64,000 nucleotides of DNA from positions 15,618,001 through 15,682,000 of the forward strand of contig NC_071627.1 in assembly GCF_014839835.1 (NCBI RefSeq). Direction: 5' to 3'. Under the pieces are notes generated by a model. The model saw nothing but the letters and a program-made list of their open reading frames with translations, was not told the origin of the DNA and made no database searches. Shown one piece after another: positions 46,769 through 57,650 of this stretch. The DNA comes from Dryobates pubescens. Lineage: Eukaryota > Chordata > Aves > Piciformes > Picidae. Positions within the stretch are counted from its first letter, which is position 1. Every line of letters starts with the position of its first letter. The translations under genes were made by a program, and so were the position numbers.

Positions 46769-46832
46769 ATGTCTGCCATGAAGATAACAGGCGCCTTCGT
46801 GCTTCTCACCCTGGCAGTTCTTTGCCTAGCAA
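46769..46832 (+). CDS. SPINK exon 1: signal peptide
   Basis: Encodes [20 protein letters not shown] and one more alanine, ending in phase 1 before GTGAGT. The hydrophobic run from residue 9 to 20 is a typical secretion signal. Confidence 0.92.
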
Positions 46833-49800
46833 GTGAGTAACATTTTTTACTTCATGATATATTGCAGCTGTAGTGTTCAAACACTGCAAGCTTCTCAGTC
46901 TGCTGCAATGGTTTCTGGACTTGGGTGGCAGAGAGCGAGTGAAATGTTATGCTCGTGTGCTATTTAGCAAGCAACACTGCACCAGTGCTGTGAATCAGGG
47001 ATGCAGGCTGCATTGCAGCTAAAAACTGAGCTGCAAATCCTCACAACCAAAGCAGAGTTCTACCTAGTTCTTAACCTTTTCTTTTTTTTCCATCTGAGCA
47101 GAGAGCTTGGAGCTGATGAGGTCCTTGTCCTGTCAAACTTGATGAGGTCAAACTGAGCAAGCAGTAGACAGTTGATTATGCACAGGCCACATAACATGGC
47201 TGTGAATAACCTCCTTATGATGTTAGTTTGCCAGGCTGGAGAGAGCTTTGAGGCACAAGCTGCACTATGGCAAAATAGGGAGCTGGGAGAAATTCCCTGA
47301 GCCTTCACTTAGTGCAGTGTGGGGGTTTTAAGAAAAATTTGCAATTAAAAAACAACCACCAAAACAAAACCAACCACAAGTAAATTGAACAAATAAATAC
47401 ATTTAGACGTGAGAGTCCAAATCTTCTCTGCTTGCAGTACAGCGGTTCAACTGCATTCTGAATGTGAAAGAAAAGCAATGAACATGTTCAAAGAAAAATT
47501 CTGAAACAAGGGAATGCATTTTGAACAGCTCTGAAAAGTTTGCTTTGAGAACTGTCTCAAAAAGCAGGCTGCTTGTGAAAAATGCCAGTTTCAATGAACT
47601 GGCAGGGGTTGGATGGATCCTGCTCTGTCAGGGTTTCATTAACTGCAGAAAGCTAAAGGAATGTTGCTTTCATTAGAATTCCAGCAAATCCCTTCCTTCA
47701 ACTTTCTGCTTCAACTTGTCTGCACCAAAACTTTATGGATCAATACTTTTTGAGCCACTTTTTGTTGTTGTTTTATTATTCATTCCCAAATACACAGTGG
47801 ATACCAAAAGGTTACCTGAGAAAAAGTGCTGGGTTTATGGGAGAGGGCTAAATCTGAACCAATGCCAGAATAATGAAAACTCACCCAAGCCTTTGGTGAC
47901 ATAGACTGCAATTTGACATGGAGCATTATTTATGCCAGGTTTCTCTATCTAGGACAGCTTTATTTGATGGGAAGATGTAAGCAGCTCCATGAAAGAAAGT
48001 TTCAGTGGAAAGCCCAATGGCTTTAAAGACCAAAGAAAGCTACATGCAGTCAGAGAGAAAACTGCTAGAACTGCACTGTCTTTTAGATCATAATGCATTT
48101 TCTTCCTGCTCCTTCTGTACAAAAGCCTCTACCTGATACCTTTTAAGCCCTGGAAGCAGCAGAACGACAACTGAAGGACAGGAGAAGAACAAAATACATT
48201 CCTAAAGAAAGTAACACATGTGTCACCCTAGCAGAGCCATGCCAATCTTACCTGATTGCTTTCTGGGAGGTGTAATTATCATTGTTTTGAAGAAGCTGCT
48301 TGAAGCCCCACCTGAGAACAGGGCTCCATTATATTAGATGCCATGGGTATACAAAATAGGAGCCAATCCTTCTGCCAAATAGTTTAGAATCCACACCAAC
48401 AGGCATGGGAAAACACTTTTAAAAGTGGCATTATGATCCAAATTGCATTATCATAACTATATCTATTCAGTGCTGTATTTTCATGAAGATATGATCCTTG
48501 TTACTGACAGAAAAGCAAAACATAAAAGGACTGTGTGACTTTCCTATAGCCACATCTGATTCTCTTGGGTTTTTTAATAAGCTTGGGAGTTAAACCCCAG
48601 TCATGCTCAAGAGCTGGCTCATCCCAAACAGACTGGCCATTGAGCATAGTATTGACTCCTGGGTCTTCAATCTTTTGCTGGTGAAAAGGGAAACAGTATC
48701 TTTCATCCCCTCCCATGGCAGAGGCTGTTCCAGTTGCTGACAGATTTCTAAGCTAAACAATACAATAAGCTCTACTTTGTTTAATAGGTCCTGACACCTG
48801 GCTCCTATTAAACACTGAAAACCTATGTCAGTATTGACTTTCAAGGAGGTCAGAGTCTGGGTTTTGCTGGAAGGGCTGCTACTAATGAATACCTCCTAGC
48901 TGCAAATTCAGTGTCCAACAGTGTTTTTTATTTAATCTTTTGTGATTCTCTTTATATTGCAGATGCTGACAAAGAGAATGAGGTGAGTGATTTTCTCCTT
49001 CATTTCTAGATAAAAATATGCAGTTTGTAAAGTCATGAGGTTTAGGAAAGACAAATTGAACATAATCAATTTAACAAAATCAAGTGCTGCCAAAGGATTG
49101 AAGTTTTAAAGAGAAATCCTGTGTTTGAGATATGTACTCAAGTTTAAATAGGACTTGACTTCATTCTGCCTGGGCAGATCCTTCCAGCATCAAGAGCTGG
49201 TACTTGTGCAACAGAGACAGAAGCCCTTCACATCCCTGAAAACTAGAATTTACCAGCAACTGCAATCAGGCAGAAAAAAATCATTAAGCCTCAACTCCTC
49301 TGTAGATGGAAAAGGGCTGTATTTTTTCTAGATAATAGAATAGAATAGAATAGAATAAACCAGGTTGGAAATTACCTTTGAGATCATCAAGTCCAATCTA
49401 TCATCCAACATTACCTAATCAACTAAACCATGGCACCAAGTGCCCCATCCAGTCTCTTCTTAAACACCTCCATCACTGTTCTGACAAACAGCAAAGTCCT
49501 TGGTGGTGCTCAGTACCTGACATGGGTAGCATCACACACCTCAGTCAGAAGGAAGGTTTCAGGCCTAGGTTCAGGTAATCTGGGGCCCCACTGATTGTGC
49601 TGCTCCAGAGAAGCTGACAAGCTTATCCAAAAGTTTTGTACATTCATTATTTCTGTAGGTGAATGGAGAGTGTGAGAAAGAGGGCTGCAAAGAAAAGTGA
49701 TCATGTCTTTGCAGGTAGACTGCAGTGAATACAGGAGGTTAGAGAGAGGAAGACCTATTTACTGTGAAAGACTCTACCAACCCTTTTGTGGCTCTGATGG

Positions 49801-50400
49801 GAAGACGTACAACAACAAATGCTCCTTCTGCAAGGCAGTCCTGTAAGTACAACACCTCATAATTACTCCTGATTAAGTCAAAACCTGGGATTAGCTGATT
49901 TGCCTGGTATTGACACTGCACTTAAATGCTATCTTTTTTTTTTTTAAGGTTTGCTACTCCTCTGTTTCTTTGATTAATCCTTATAGACAAATTGCTTCTC
50001 CCACCAATAAAGTCAAATTGATCTAAATGAATGACCTTGATATTTGTGTTAGCAACTTCCTAGTCTAGCAGAAGCTACAGAATTCATACAGTAAAGAGTG
50101 CAATGAGCAACACAGGCACCCAGACCCAAATCAGGCCACATAAAAATTCAAAGGAGGCACTGGAAATATCTCCTTATGGATAAAATATGTAATTTGAACA
50201 AGAAAATGATTCATAAATTGATGACTTCTTGTCTGCTACAAATGTTTGTAGTGTCTCCTCTCTTAGCAAGTTGTTGGTTGAAGACTTCAAAGAACTCTTA
50301 GTTCATAATGTCATTCACTGTCTGCAATGTCCATGTCCCTCCTTTCCTTTGCAGGAGAAGCAGAGGCACCTTATTTATGAAGCAAGCAGGGGCATGCTGA
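46769..50400 (+). CDS. Kazal-type serine protease inhibitor, secreted (SPINK family)
   Basis: A small secreted inhibitor of serine proteases, 85 residues in four exons: 46769-46832, 48963-48982, 49715-49842 and 50355-50400. Residues 1-21 form a signal peptide. Residues 29-85 form one Kazal domain with cysteines 31, 45, 53, 64, 67 and 85, and the signature '[15 protein letters not shown]'. Spacings after the second cysteine (7, 10, 2, 17) are canonical. The C31-C45 loop is long and basic (13 residues against 7 in ovomucoid domain 3). The residue two after the second cysteine, P1, is R47, which predicts trypsin-like targets. The start 'VDCSEY' resembles ovomucoid. I chose the first ATG; a second, three codons later, is equally possible. 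FBXO38 lies downstream, as in the mammalian SPINK cluster. Which SPINK number fits is uncertain. Confidence 0.93.
46833..48962 (+). other. SPINK intron 1
   Basis: About 2.1 kb, no exon or transposable element recognised. Ends in 'tatattgcag'. Confidence 0.75.
48963..48982 (+). CDS. SPINK exon 2: 20-base microexon
   Basis: Acceptor 'tatattgcag' and donor GTGAGT bracket 20 bases encoding the mature start NADKENE, and the phases match the flanking exons. A very short second exon between signal peptide and Kazal domain is usual in SPINK genes. Confidence 0.88.
48983..49714 (+). other. SPINK intron 2, with CR1
   Basis: About 0.7 kb containing a minus-strand CR1 fragment at 49,334-49,477. Ends in 'gtctttgcag'. 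Confidence 0.85.
49334..49477 (-). mobile_element. CR1 LINE fragment with (GAATA)n tail, in SPINK intron
   Basis: Minus orientation. Four to five GAATA units (49,334-49,357) lead into 'aaccaggttggaaattacct', 'aagtccaatctatcatccaa' and 'tcaactaaaccatggcacca'. Same subfamily as the copies at 8447 and 26,911. Confidence 0.9.
49715..49842 (+). CDS. SPINK exon 3: core of Kazal domain
   Basis: Encodes residues 29-70 with five of the six cysteines and the reactive-site loop 'CERLYQPFC', in which R47-L48 is the predicted scissile bond. Ends in phase 2 before GTAAGT. Confidence 0.95.
49843..50354 (+). other. SPINK intron 3
   Basis: About 0.5 kb, no repeat seen, ending in 'cctttgcag'. Confidence 0.85.
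50355..50400 (+). CDS. SPINK exon 4: end of Kazal domain and stop
   Basis: Completes L71 and encodes [14 protein letters not shown], with the sixth cysteine as last residue, then TGA. A terminal cysteine directly before the stop is usual for single-Kazal inhibitors. Confidence 0.94.
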
Positions 50401-50980
50401 ATTCTGCATGACAGAGAAGAGCACTGAAAACAGCTTCACACTGCCTTTATCACAAGATCTTAATTTAATTTCATTCATCCTGCCTGTTCTGATGATGGGG
50501 AACAAAGCACAAAGCAGGCTCTTCAGCAGAGCTCTTGTCATTTGCTGCTTCTCTCCACATCAGTGTTGGGATTGAACCGCCTGTCCGCCCTGCGAAGCAC
50601 TTCCTCAGGATTGTCAGCCGAGTTTCTCAGTTCAGGACTTTCCTGTTTCTGTAACAAGCTCATTTTCACATAAGCCCTTCCTGATACATTTTTCTCCACA
50701 GTTAAATTCAAATCTTGTGGCAATGCCACCTGATTTTAGTGGACACAAGTCAGTGCAGGCATCACTTCTGCTCTCCTTGTTGGTGAAGTGCTTTCTTTCA
50801 TTTACCCAGAAACTCTGCAGACACTTTTCAAAGGCCTCAGCCTTCCCAGGCAGTGCTTTGACTCTTCCAGTTTTGTAGCTAAATTTTAAAGTCTCATTTT
50901 TATTTCTAACTTTGTACAATTCTGACTCACATATGTTGTAGTTTGCATGTTTATTAAATAAAAGTTGCCTCTTTTTTTGT
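50401..50980 (+). other. SPINK 3' UTR (putative)
   Basis: Runs from the stop codon to the first good poly(A) site. Two minus-strand frames overlap it (50,538-50,729 and 50,632-50,988; see findings). Confidence 0.55.
50957..50980 (+). terminator. SPINK poly(A) site
   Basis: AATAAA at 50,957-50,962 is followed within about ten bases by the T/GT-rich run 'ctctttttttgtgtgt', the two parts of a mammalian-type cleavage signal. Cleavage is expected near 50,978. Confidence 0.65.
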
Positions 50981-51210
50981 GTGTCCATGGTGACCTCTAT
51001 CTAGAGAGTAAGTTTACTGCAGCCATTGTTCACAAATGAGGTATTTCCCAAGGTGCAGAAAAATAATCACAGAGCACAAGCTAGGGGCAGAAGTAAAACA
51101 GACTGGAAGACAGAAGTTGTAACACTGATAAAGAGCACTAGGTGGCCTCACCTTATTGGAATTCACCCTACAACATGGCTCTTTTTGTGTGGTTTTTTTT
51201 TCCCTTGAAA

Positions 51211-51830
51211 TCATAGAATCATAGAATCAATAAGGTTGGAAAAGACCTCAGAGATCATCAAGTCCAACCTGTCACCCAACACCTCATGACTAACTAAACC
51301 ATGGCTTCAAGTGCCACGTCCAATCCCCTCTTGAACACCTCCAGGGATGGTGACTCCACCACCTCCCTGGGCAGCACATTCCAATGGCCAACAACTCTTT
51401 CCGTGAAGAACTTTCTCTTCACCTCAAGCCTAAACTTCCCCTGGTGCAGCTTGAGACTGTGTCCTCTTGTTCTGGTGCTGGTTGCCTGGGAGAAGTGACT
51501 GATCCCCACCTGGCTACAACCTCCCTTCAGGTAGTTATAGACAACAATAAGGTCTCCCCTGAGCCTCTCTTCTCCAGGCTAAACAATCCCAGCTCCCTCA
51601 GCCTCTCCTCATAGGGCTTGTGCTCAAGGCCTCTCACCAGCCTTGTTGCCCTTCTCTGGACACTTTCAAGTGTCTCAATGTCCTTCTTAAATTGAGGGGC
51701 TCAGAACTGGACACAGAACTCTAGGTATGGCCTAACCAGTGCTAAGCACAGGGGCACAATGACTTCCCTGCTCCTGCTGGCCACATTATTTCTGATGCAG
51801 GCCAGGATGCCATTGGCCTTCTTGGCCGCC
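51211..51830 (-). mobile_element. CR1 LINE fragment with end of ORF2
   Basis: Minus orientation, about 620 bases, downstream of SPINK. Begins on the + strand with 'atcatagaatcatagaatca', then 'ttggaaaagacctcagagat' and 'accatggcttcaagtgccac'. It reaches back into ORF2 ('gatgccattggccttcttgg'). Same subfamily as the copy at 12,847. No long sense frame remains. Confidence 0.92.
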
Positions 51831-53868
51831 TGGAAGTGAAACAAGCCTGGTAAACCATAAGACTACATAAGCTTCAGAGTAGCATCCCTGTTAAATCCTG
51901 CCATTTAAAGGCCTTTAATTATTCTGTTCAAAGGCTTGTGGCTCTGGACAGTCAACCTAAGAAGATTCTCACAACATGTCTTCTTGCCCTGGAAGTGTCT
52001 TGACTGAGAAAGATCAAAATAAGAAATCAAAGATCAATCTGAGAAAGAAAAGTCAAACTCTGATGTTTCATTATGATGTCAGAAAATTCAGCAGACAATT
52101 TGGGGATATTTTCTGCCTTCTAGCTTGGCTTGTTGTATTTTAAGTGGATTCTCACACCATCTGTTTTAGTATATTGAGATCGTGAACTGATTGTGCACCA
52201 AACCTAAGACATTAAATTTTCCATGCAGCTAATGCAGATCCTCCAGGGTGACTTAGAGCCCTTTAAGTTGGAGGTCAAAAATCAAAACACCATAGACCCT
52301 CACATCAACCACAGGATCCTGGGATTCTAATTTGTTTCTGGTAATTTCAGACATGAAACAGTAGACAAGGGCAGCTGGAGAGCAATACTTTCCAACACAA
52401 GGTGCTTGTGCTTTTTATCAGCTTGGGATAGCATCATGTGTTGGCCCAGGGCTGCAGAGAAGCACACCAGCATTTGCCACATACCAGAACAAAGAACATG
52501 ATTTGCAAATTGCTGTAAATGACTGAAGAAAATGCTGAAGTGGCTGGACAATCTGGACAGTCAAGTTCATGTGATGGAGCAACAACACAGAAATATGGGG
52601 TAGGAAAAATGTATGTAGCTTGAGTGAGCTGATCAAACATGCTCCACATCTGTTTGCTAGAAAACAAAATAGAGGTAGCCAGATATTGGCATTGAATGGA
52701 AAAATAGAACTCATTGAGCATCAAACCTCTGCACTGAAAAGGTACTCAAACATTGTTGGTGTATGTGTTTAAAATTGGAGGAGAAGGAAAAGCTTTCACA
52801 GTAAGGTCTTATGACATTTTCATTTCTAGGACAAGAGGTAATGAAATACAGGTCGGAAAATCAGATGGGGTGGATTCCTGCAAAAGAAAATTCCATTGCT
52901 ATGGTAAAGCTACTTCACTTCTCCATACAGCCTGCATTGTATTTTCAGATACTGTTGTTATTGATGTTTTCTGTTACTGTTGTTACTGGCATTGTTCTAG
53001 CATGATAATTAAAAGCATATGAAGAGCACTGTTGCTCCATGTGCTCAATGAGATGGACCCTATCACTAAGACTTCAGAGGCTGACCTGGAAAGCAAGCTG
53101 TTGAGGAGGGGTGTAGCCACTTTGATTAAAGCTTCTTATATATCAGAGGTGTATGGGTGAGGCAGAACCAACACCCAGATCTCCTGACTCTTACACTAGC
53201 AATTACCTTCTTAAAGACATCAAGGACAAGATGAAAAATTACCAACTATGCTCTACAGACCCTATCACATAAATCATTCTTTAGATCAGACCAGAATCCC
53301 ATATCTCTGGATTGAAAATAATACCAGGTGACTGACTGATGAATTCTAATGGAACAGAATTCACATTCTACTGGCTTCATTATAGTGCATCAGTGTCTGG
53401 TCAGCTTGGAGAGCTGCACTCTATCCCTGCTCTAAAACCAGTGTGATAATGATCAGGCTGCTCACACTCAAATAGCTCAAAGGTTATCTCATGCTTGCAG
53501 AGCATTTTTAGTAATTACAGTTATTCAGTGTTTCTGAATCTTATAATAATACTAAACATTTTAAAACAAACAAACAAACCAATACAACACACCAATACAA
53601 CAAACCAAACCCAGGCCTTTAGTGTCACAATTTGAGAATACAAGCAGAAGACATTTTTGACTATTTTATCTTAAGCTCATAACATCCTGGACCTCAAGGG
53701 AGAACACCTTCCAGTGCTCCCTTTGTAAATATGTGAAATCACAGAATATACCTCTGCCCCTATTGCCCTTCACCCCATGCCAGCCCTGAGGGAAGAGTGC
53801 AGACACTAAGATGTTATACTGTTTGGCTTTTTTATTACCTACACTGCGAAAAATTTATTGTGTTTAGT
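51831..53868. other. Intergenic DNA between SPINK and FBXO38
   Basis: No Kazal domain, exon or transposon recognised. A (CAAA)n run lies at 53,564-53,579. Confidence 0.5.
53564..53579. repeat. (CAAA)n microsatellite
   Basis: About four tetranucleotide units. Confidence 0.8.
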
Positions 53869-54033
53869 ATCATAGAATTGTTCAGGCTGAAAAAGACCTT
53901 CAAGACCATTGAGTCCAAGCATCAACTTACCACTACCAAGCTCACTGCTAAACCATGTCCTTAACCATCATGTCTACACATCTTTTAGATACCTCCAGGG
54001 ATGATGATTCAGCCACTTTCTTGGGTAGCATTT
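53869..54033 (-). mobile_element. CR1 LINE fragment, 3' end
   Basis: Minus orientation. 'atcatagaattgttcaggct', 'aaaagaccttcaagaccatt' and 'cactgctaaaccatgtcctt' on the + strand mark a further CR1 subfamily. About 165 bases, non-coding. Confidence 0.85.
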
Positions 54034-54687
54034 CTGGAATCTGTTTTTATTTCTTAATTGTCTTGCAGCACAGTCTCTTAGGCCTGCTGTTTTACCAGGC
54101 ACCGCACCCTCGTAAAGGAGAGGAGAGGTGCACGTGGTGACTGTTAGCAGATTGCATCTCTCAGCGGTACCAGCACATTCTGCCACAAAGGGTTCCTTGT
54201 AACCTTCCCACAAGCTGACAAAAACTGATACTCCTTGTCACTTGTGTGTGAAATTAAACAGCCAGTAGTTCATAGGAGTTTCTAAGCAATGCCTCTATCT
54301 TTGCAAGCAACCAAAGAATGTTACGTGGCTCTTCTGAATGCAATCACTGAGCATCTGAACTGTCTCTCAATGGGGAATACAATTCAGAAGAGTCCAGATG
54401 ACACTAGAAAGGTACCTTCTTCTGTGAATTCAAGTATTCAGCACCAAATTTTTTCTACAAATGTATGCACCATTTTTTCATAACCTTTCCATAATTAAAG
54501 AATTAGTGAGCAGTGATTACATGACTTTGTAAACTTACGTGACTGCCAAGAGCACTATGGTTCCTGTAACTGCACTATTGCAAACAGGTAACAGTCCAAG
54601 CTGAGACTACCTTCCCTAACTGGAAGAGACATGTAGTCCCAGAACCCTCTATATTTAAATTATGTTTCATGGCCAAACACGTAGCCA
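54034..54687. other. Intergenic DNA, nothing recognised
   Basis: Unique sequence without exon or repeat. Confidence 0.5.
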
Positions 54688-55046
54688 GCTGGAAAAGAGA
54701 AGACTGAGGAGGGGATCTTGTAAATTCATATAGATATCTAAAGGGTGGAGCCCATGAGGATGGAAATGGGTTCTTCTCAGTGGTGCCTAAATTAGGACAA
54801 GAGGCAATGGCTACAAACTCAAACACAGGAGATTTCACTTGAACTTATGGAAAAATTTCTTTACTTTGAGGGTGACAGACCACTGGACCAGGCTGCCCAG
54901 AGAGGCTGTGGGGTCTCCTCTGAAGACTTTCAAAACCCACCTGGATGTGATCCTGTGCAACCTGATCAAGGTGAATCTGTGTTAGCAGGGGGGTAGGACT
55001 AGATGATCTCTGGAGGTCCTTTCAAACCCCTACCATTCTGTGATTG
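54688..55046 (+). mobile_element. CR1 LINE fragment, 3' end
   Basis: Plus orientation, about 360 bases. 'aagagaagactgaggagggg', 'atatctaaagggtgga', 'caggctgcccagagaggctg' and 'cccacctggatgtgatcctg' occur in order, with the tail 'ccattctgtgattg'. Same group as the copy at 11,326. Confidence 0.88.
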
Positions 55047-56859
55047 CAAGTTGTAACATCCAGGTATGGATACCAATACTATGGTGGCATTTCAATCAAA
55101 CAGGCAAGCAACACCAGGTATTAGCAATATGAATTAAACATTTTATAGTATCAGTGCTGTGCTAATGAAGTTTTGTAAAACATTGTTGGACACTTCTTCA
55201 GGGTAAAGAGGAGAAAACAGAACTCACCTTTTGTAAGAAGAGAATATTTCTAACTGAAGAAGACACAAAATCTTGAGGCTAGATATTTAAACCTTGGTGA
55301 AAATACTACTGATGTGGAAGAGGCATCCTGTATGTCAGAATCTCTTTGATTCACTTTTCTCAGGTATCAGCTGTGGGGAAAGGAGCAAAATAACTAACTG
55401 CTGACTCAGTGATGCAGGTGAGACACACTAGTACCCATTTCTTACAAATATGGAAGACAATGGTGATGTGTTGGGAGTTTTGGTAATGCTAAGGGATATT
55501 TTTCTAAGCACTATGCTGCTGGAGTAGGAACAGACACAAGAAAAGTCATGCATAAATTTTTCACAAGGTGCTATAGTCCATGTGTTCTCAGATTCAACTT
55601 TCAGTTTGGAGATAAATGGGTATTTAATAAAGTGTTCCCTTAGAACCTTTAACTTTTAGAGTGTTGATGAGTTTTTGCTATCCATTTTATATGGAGTTAG
55701 TGCCTAGTTTGATTGGGATGGAGAGCATTCCTTGTCTTGGAAGGCTAAAGCTTGGAAACATCTCTGAGGGACTGGTAAGTATTGAGAGACTCTTTTCTTT
55801 AAAGCATACAGGACTGTATTAATTTTCTCATTCTATCACTGGGTCATTCATTTTCTGTTCTATGTGGCCACCTTCTGCTTTTTCTCAGTACTGAAAGAAT
55901 CTTACAGGAATATAATGTGCCAGGCCGTGGGAAGATTGTACAAGGTATTGGCCAACAGACGTTCCTGTTGTCTTTCACGTAACATAGCAGTGAGGACGTG
56001 AGAAGGTGGCTGAGGGATGAGGAGAAACAAGACTCAGAGCAGTTATTTGATTTTGTAGTCACGAGAATTGCTTCCAATATGCCAGAGGGAAAGCTAAGCA
56101 AGAACACTTCCTGAAGCCATCTCACAGCTGAGCAGATAAAGAGTAGCGTATGGCTAAACGTGACTGCTACTGCATGTATTTGCTGTGCAGTGCTTCCAAA
56201 GGGGTGGTTTTGGTGCTTCTTTCTGCATCTTTTTTCATATTTTTTTTTTCCCTAATAGCTTCTCTGTGACTCACTCTGCTTGTTCTGCGAAGTTGAACTA
56301 AAAATGTATTTTGTTTCTTCACATTTTACCACAGGGCTTTGTGTCGGCCACAGTCTGCTCGGTAATAAATGGGCTTTGTTACCCAGTTCCTTGGGGTTTG
56401 CATGAAATGTGCCTCCGAGATGTTTAGTAAATTCCCTCTTTTTCTCCTTTTTTAACTGGGATCAATCCAAATCCCCTGGTTAAAACACGCCTTCAATAAA
56501 GACTCATGAAATGTTGCAAATACACTGGCAAAGGCAGCCAGCAGGACACCTGGTGCCAGGCTAAAGCCTCTGTAGATGACAAATAGCTATCACTTGTCAA
56601 TTCGTGCACAGCTCTGGGCCCGGGTATGATTTTTGTAAACTACTTTCCCCTCCCTGTGTGTGCAAAGTGACCTCAGTCACACTGTAGCCTGTTTAACTGT
56701 TTCCAATCCACAACGACAGAGGTACGCTGCCACACGTGTGCGGTTTATGCTGCTGTGACAGAAATCCTCGCCAACCTTTCAGGGCTACTTCAGTTCTTTC
56801 TCTTAAATTCTCAATTTATGTCCTTGTACCTCACATGGTATTTAATGCTCTCAGGGGTC
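55047..56859. other. FBXO38 upstream flank
   Basis: Non-coding and without recognisable repeats. CpG content rises from about 56,700 towards the island. Confidence 0.5.
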
Positions 56860-57650
56860 TGACCTGGCGGTCTCTGCGCTGTCACAGGGCTGTGGACACG
56901 CATTCCCACAGCTGCCGCTAGGTGAGGTGAGCCCAGCGCAGCAGAGGCTATGGCGGGACCCACGCCCCGCACTGTAGCCACCACAGAGATGGCGGCCCCC
57001 TGGGCCACACATTGAAGATGATAGACGCGCCGCCGCACTCAAGATGTCGGCAGTAGAGCCCCGCCCTTCGCTGCCCTCAAGATGGCTGCAGAGAATCCCA
57101 GATCCCGCCCCAGACCGGCGCCGGAAGTGGGGCCGGAAGCGCGGCGGCGCTGGCGGAAGGGGCCGCGCAGGAAGCGGCTGCCGGGGTTAACCCTCCCCCC
57201 GCGGCCACAATAACAGGGCGGCGCTGAGGGGCAGGTAAGGACCTGCGGGCCGGCAACGAGCTGCGGGCCAGCGGCGCGGGGTGGGGGGCTGAGCCGATGG
57301 GCATCGGCGAGCTGGAGGCTGTTGCCCTCCTAGCCTCTTGCGGAGGATAGGCCTGGTGCGGCAGATTACTACCGCTGTCCCTATTCGCCGGCTGGGGTGT
57401 CGTTGTCCGGCAGCAGGGCCTCGGGGCGGCCCGGCCTGGGGCCGCTGAGAGCCGTTCCCCCGTGTGACAGGCCCTAAGGAAAGCTGCTGTCAGTCTTGCT
57501 GCTGCGGGAGTGAGGGGGAAGCCCTGAGACACCGCGTTAGGGGCGGCTGCCGTCACCGCCCCGCCACCCTCCCCCCCAACATCCTCGCTGAGGAAGCTGC
57601 AGCGAGAGGGCTGTGGGGAAACCTGCTTCTGAATAGCTTGTCTAAGCAAA
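56860..57650 (+). promoter_or_regulatory. CpG island and FBXO38 promoter
   Basis: The only strongly CpG-rich region of the window. It has three YY1-like motifs in the same direction, at 56,988 (GATGGCGGC), 57,041 (AAGATGTCGGC) and 57,079 (AAGATGGCTGC). Two ETS sites follow at 57,121 (CCGGAAGTGG) and 57,133 (GCCGGAAGCGC), with GC boxes around 57,060 and 57,105. There is no TATA box. This is a typical housekeeping promoter, fitting broad FBXO38 expression. The 222-codon minus-strand frame across it is a by-product of its GC-rich composition. Confidence 0.85.
57140..57234 (+). other. FBXO38 exon 1, 5' UTR (putative)
   Basis: Ends 'gctgaggggcag' before the strong donor GTAAGGAC at 57,235. The coding exon at 59,989 has 14 untranslated bases and an acceptor before its ATG, so a non-coding first exon is needed. 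The 5' edge is a guess from the position of the ETS sites. Confidence 0.6.

Noticed and set aside
40305-56859. Search for further SPINK genes on either side of the one found
   Set aside because: No second Kazal signature was seen on either strand. Degraded copies could have been missed by eye.
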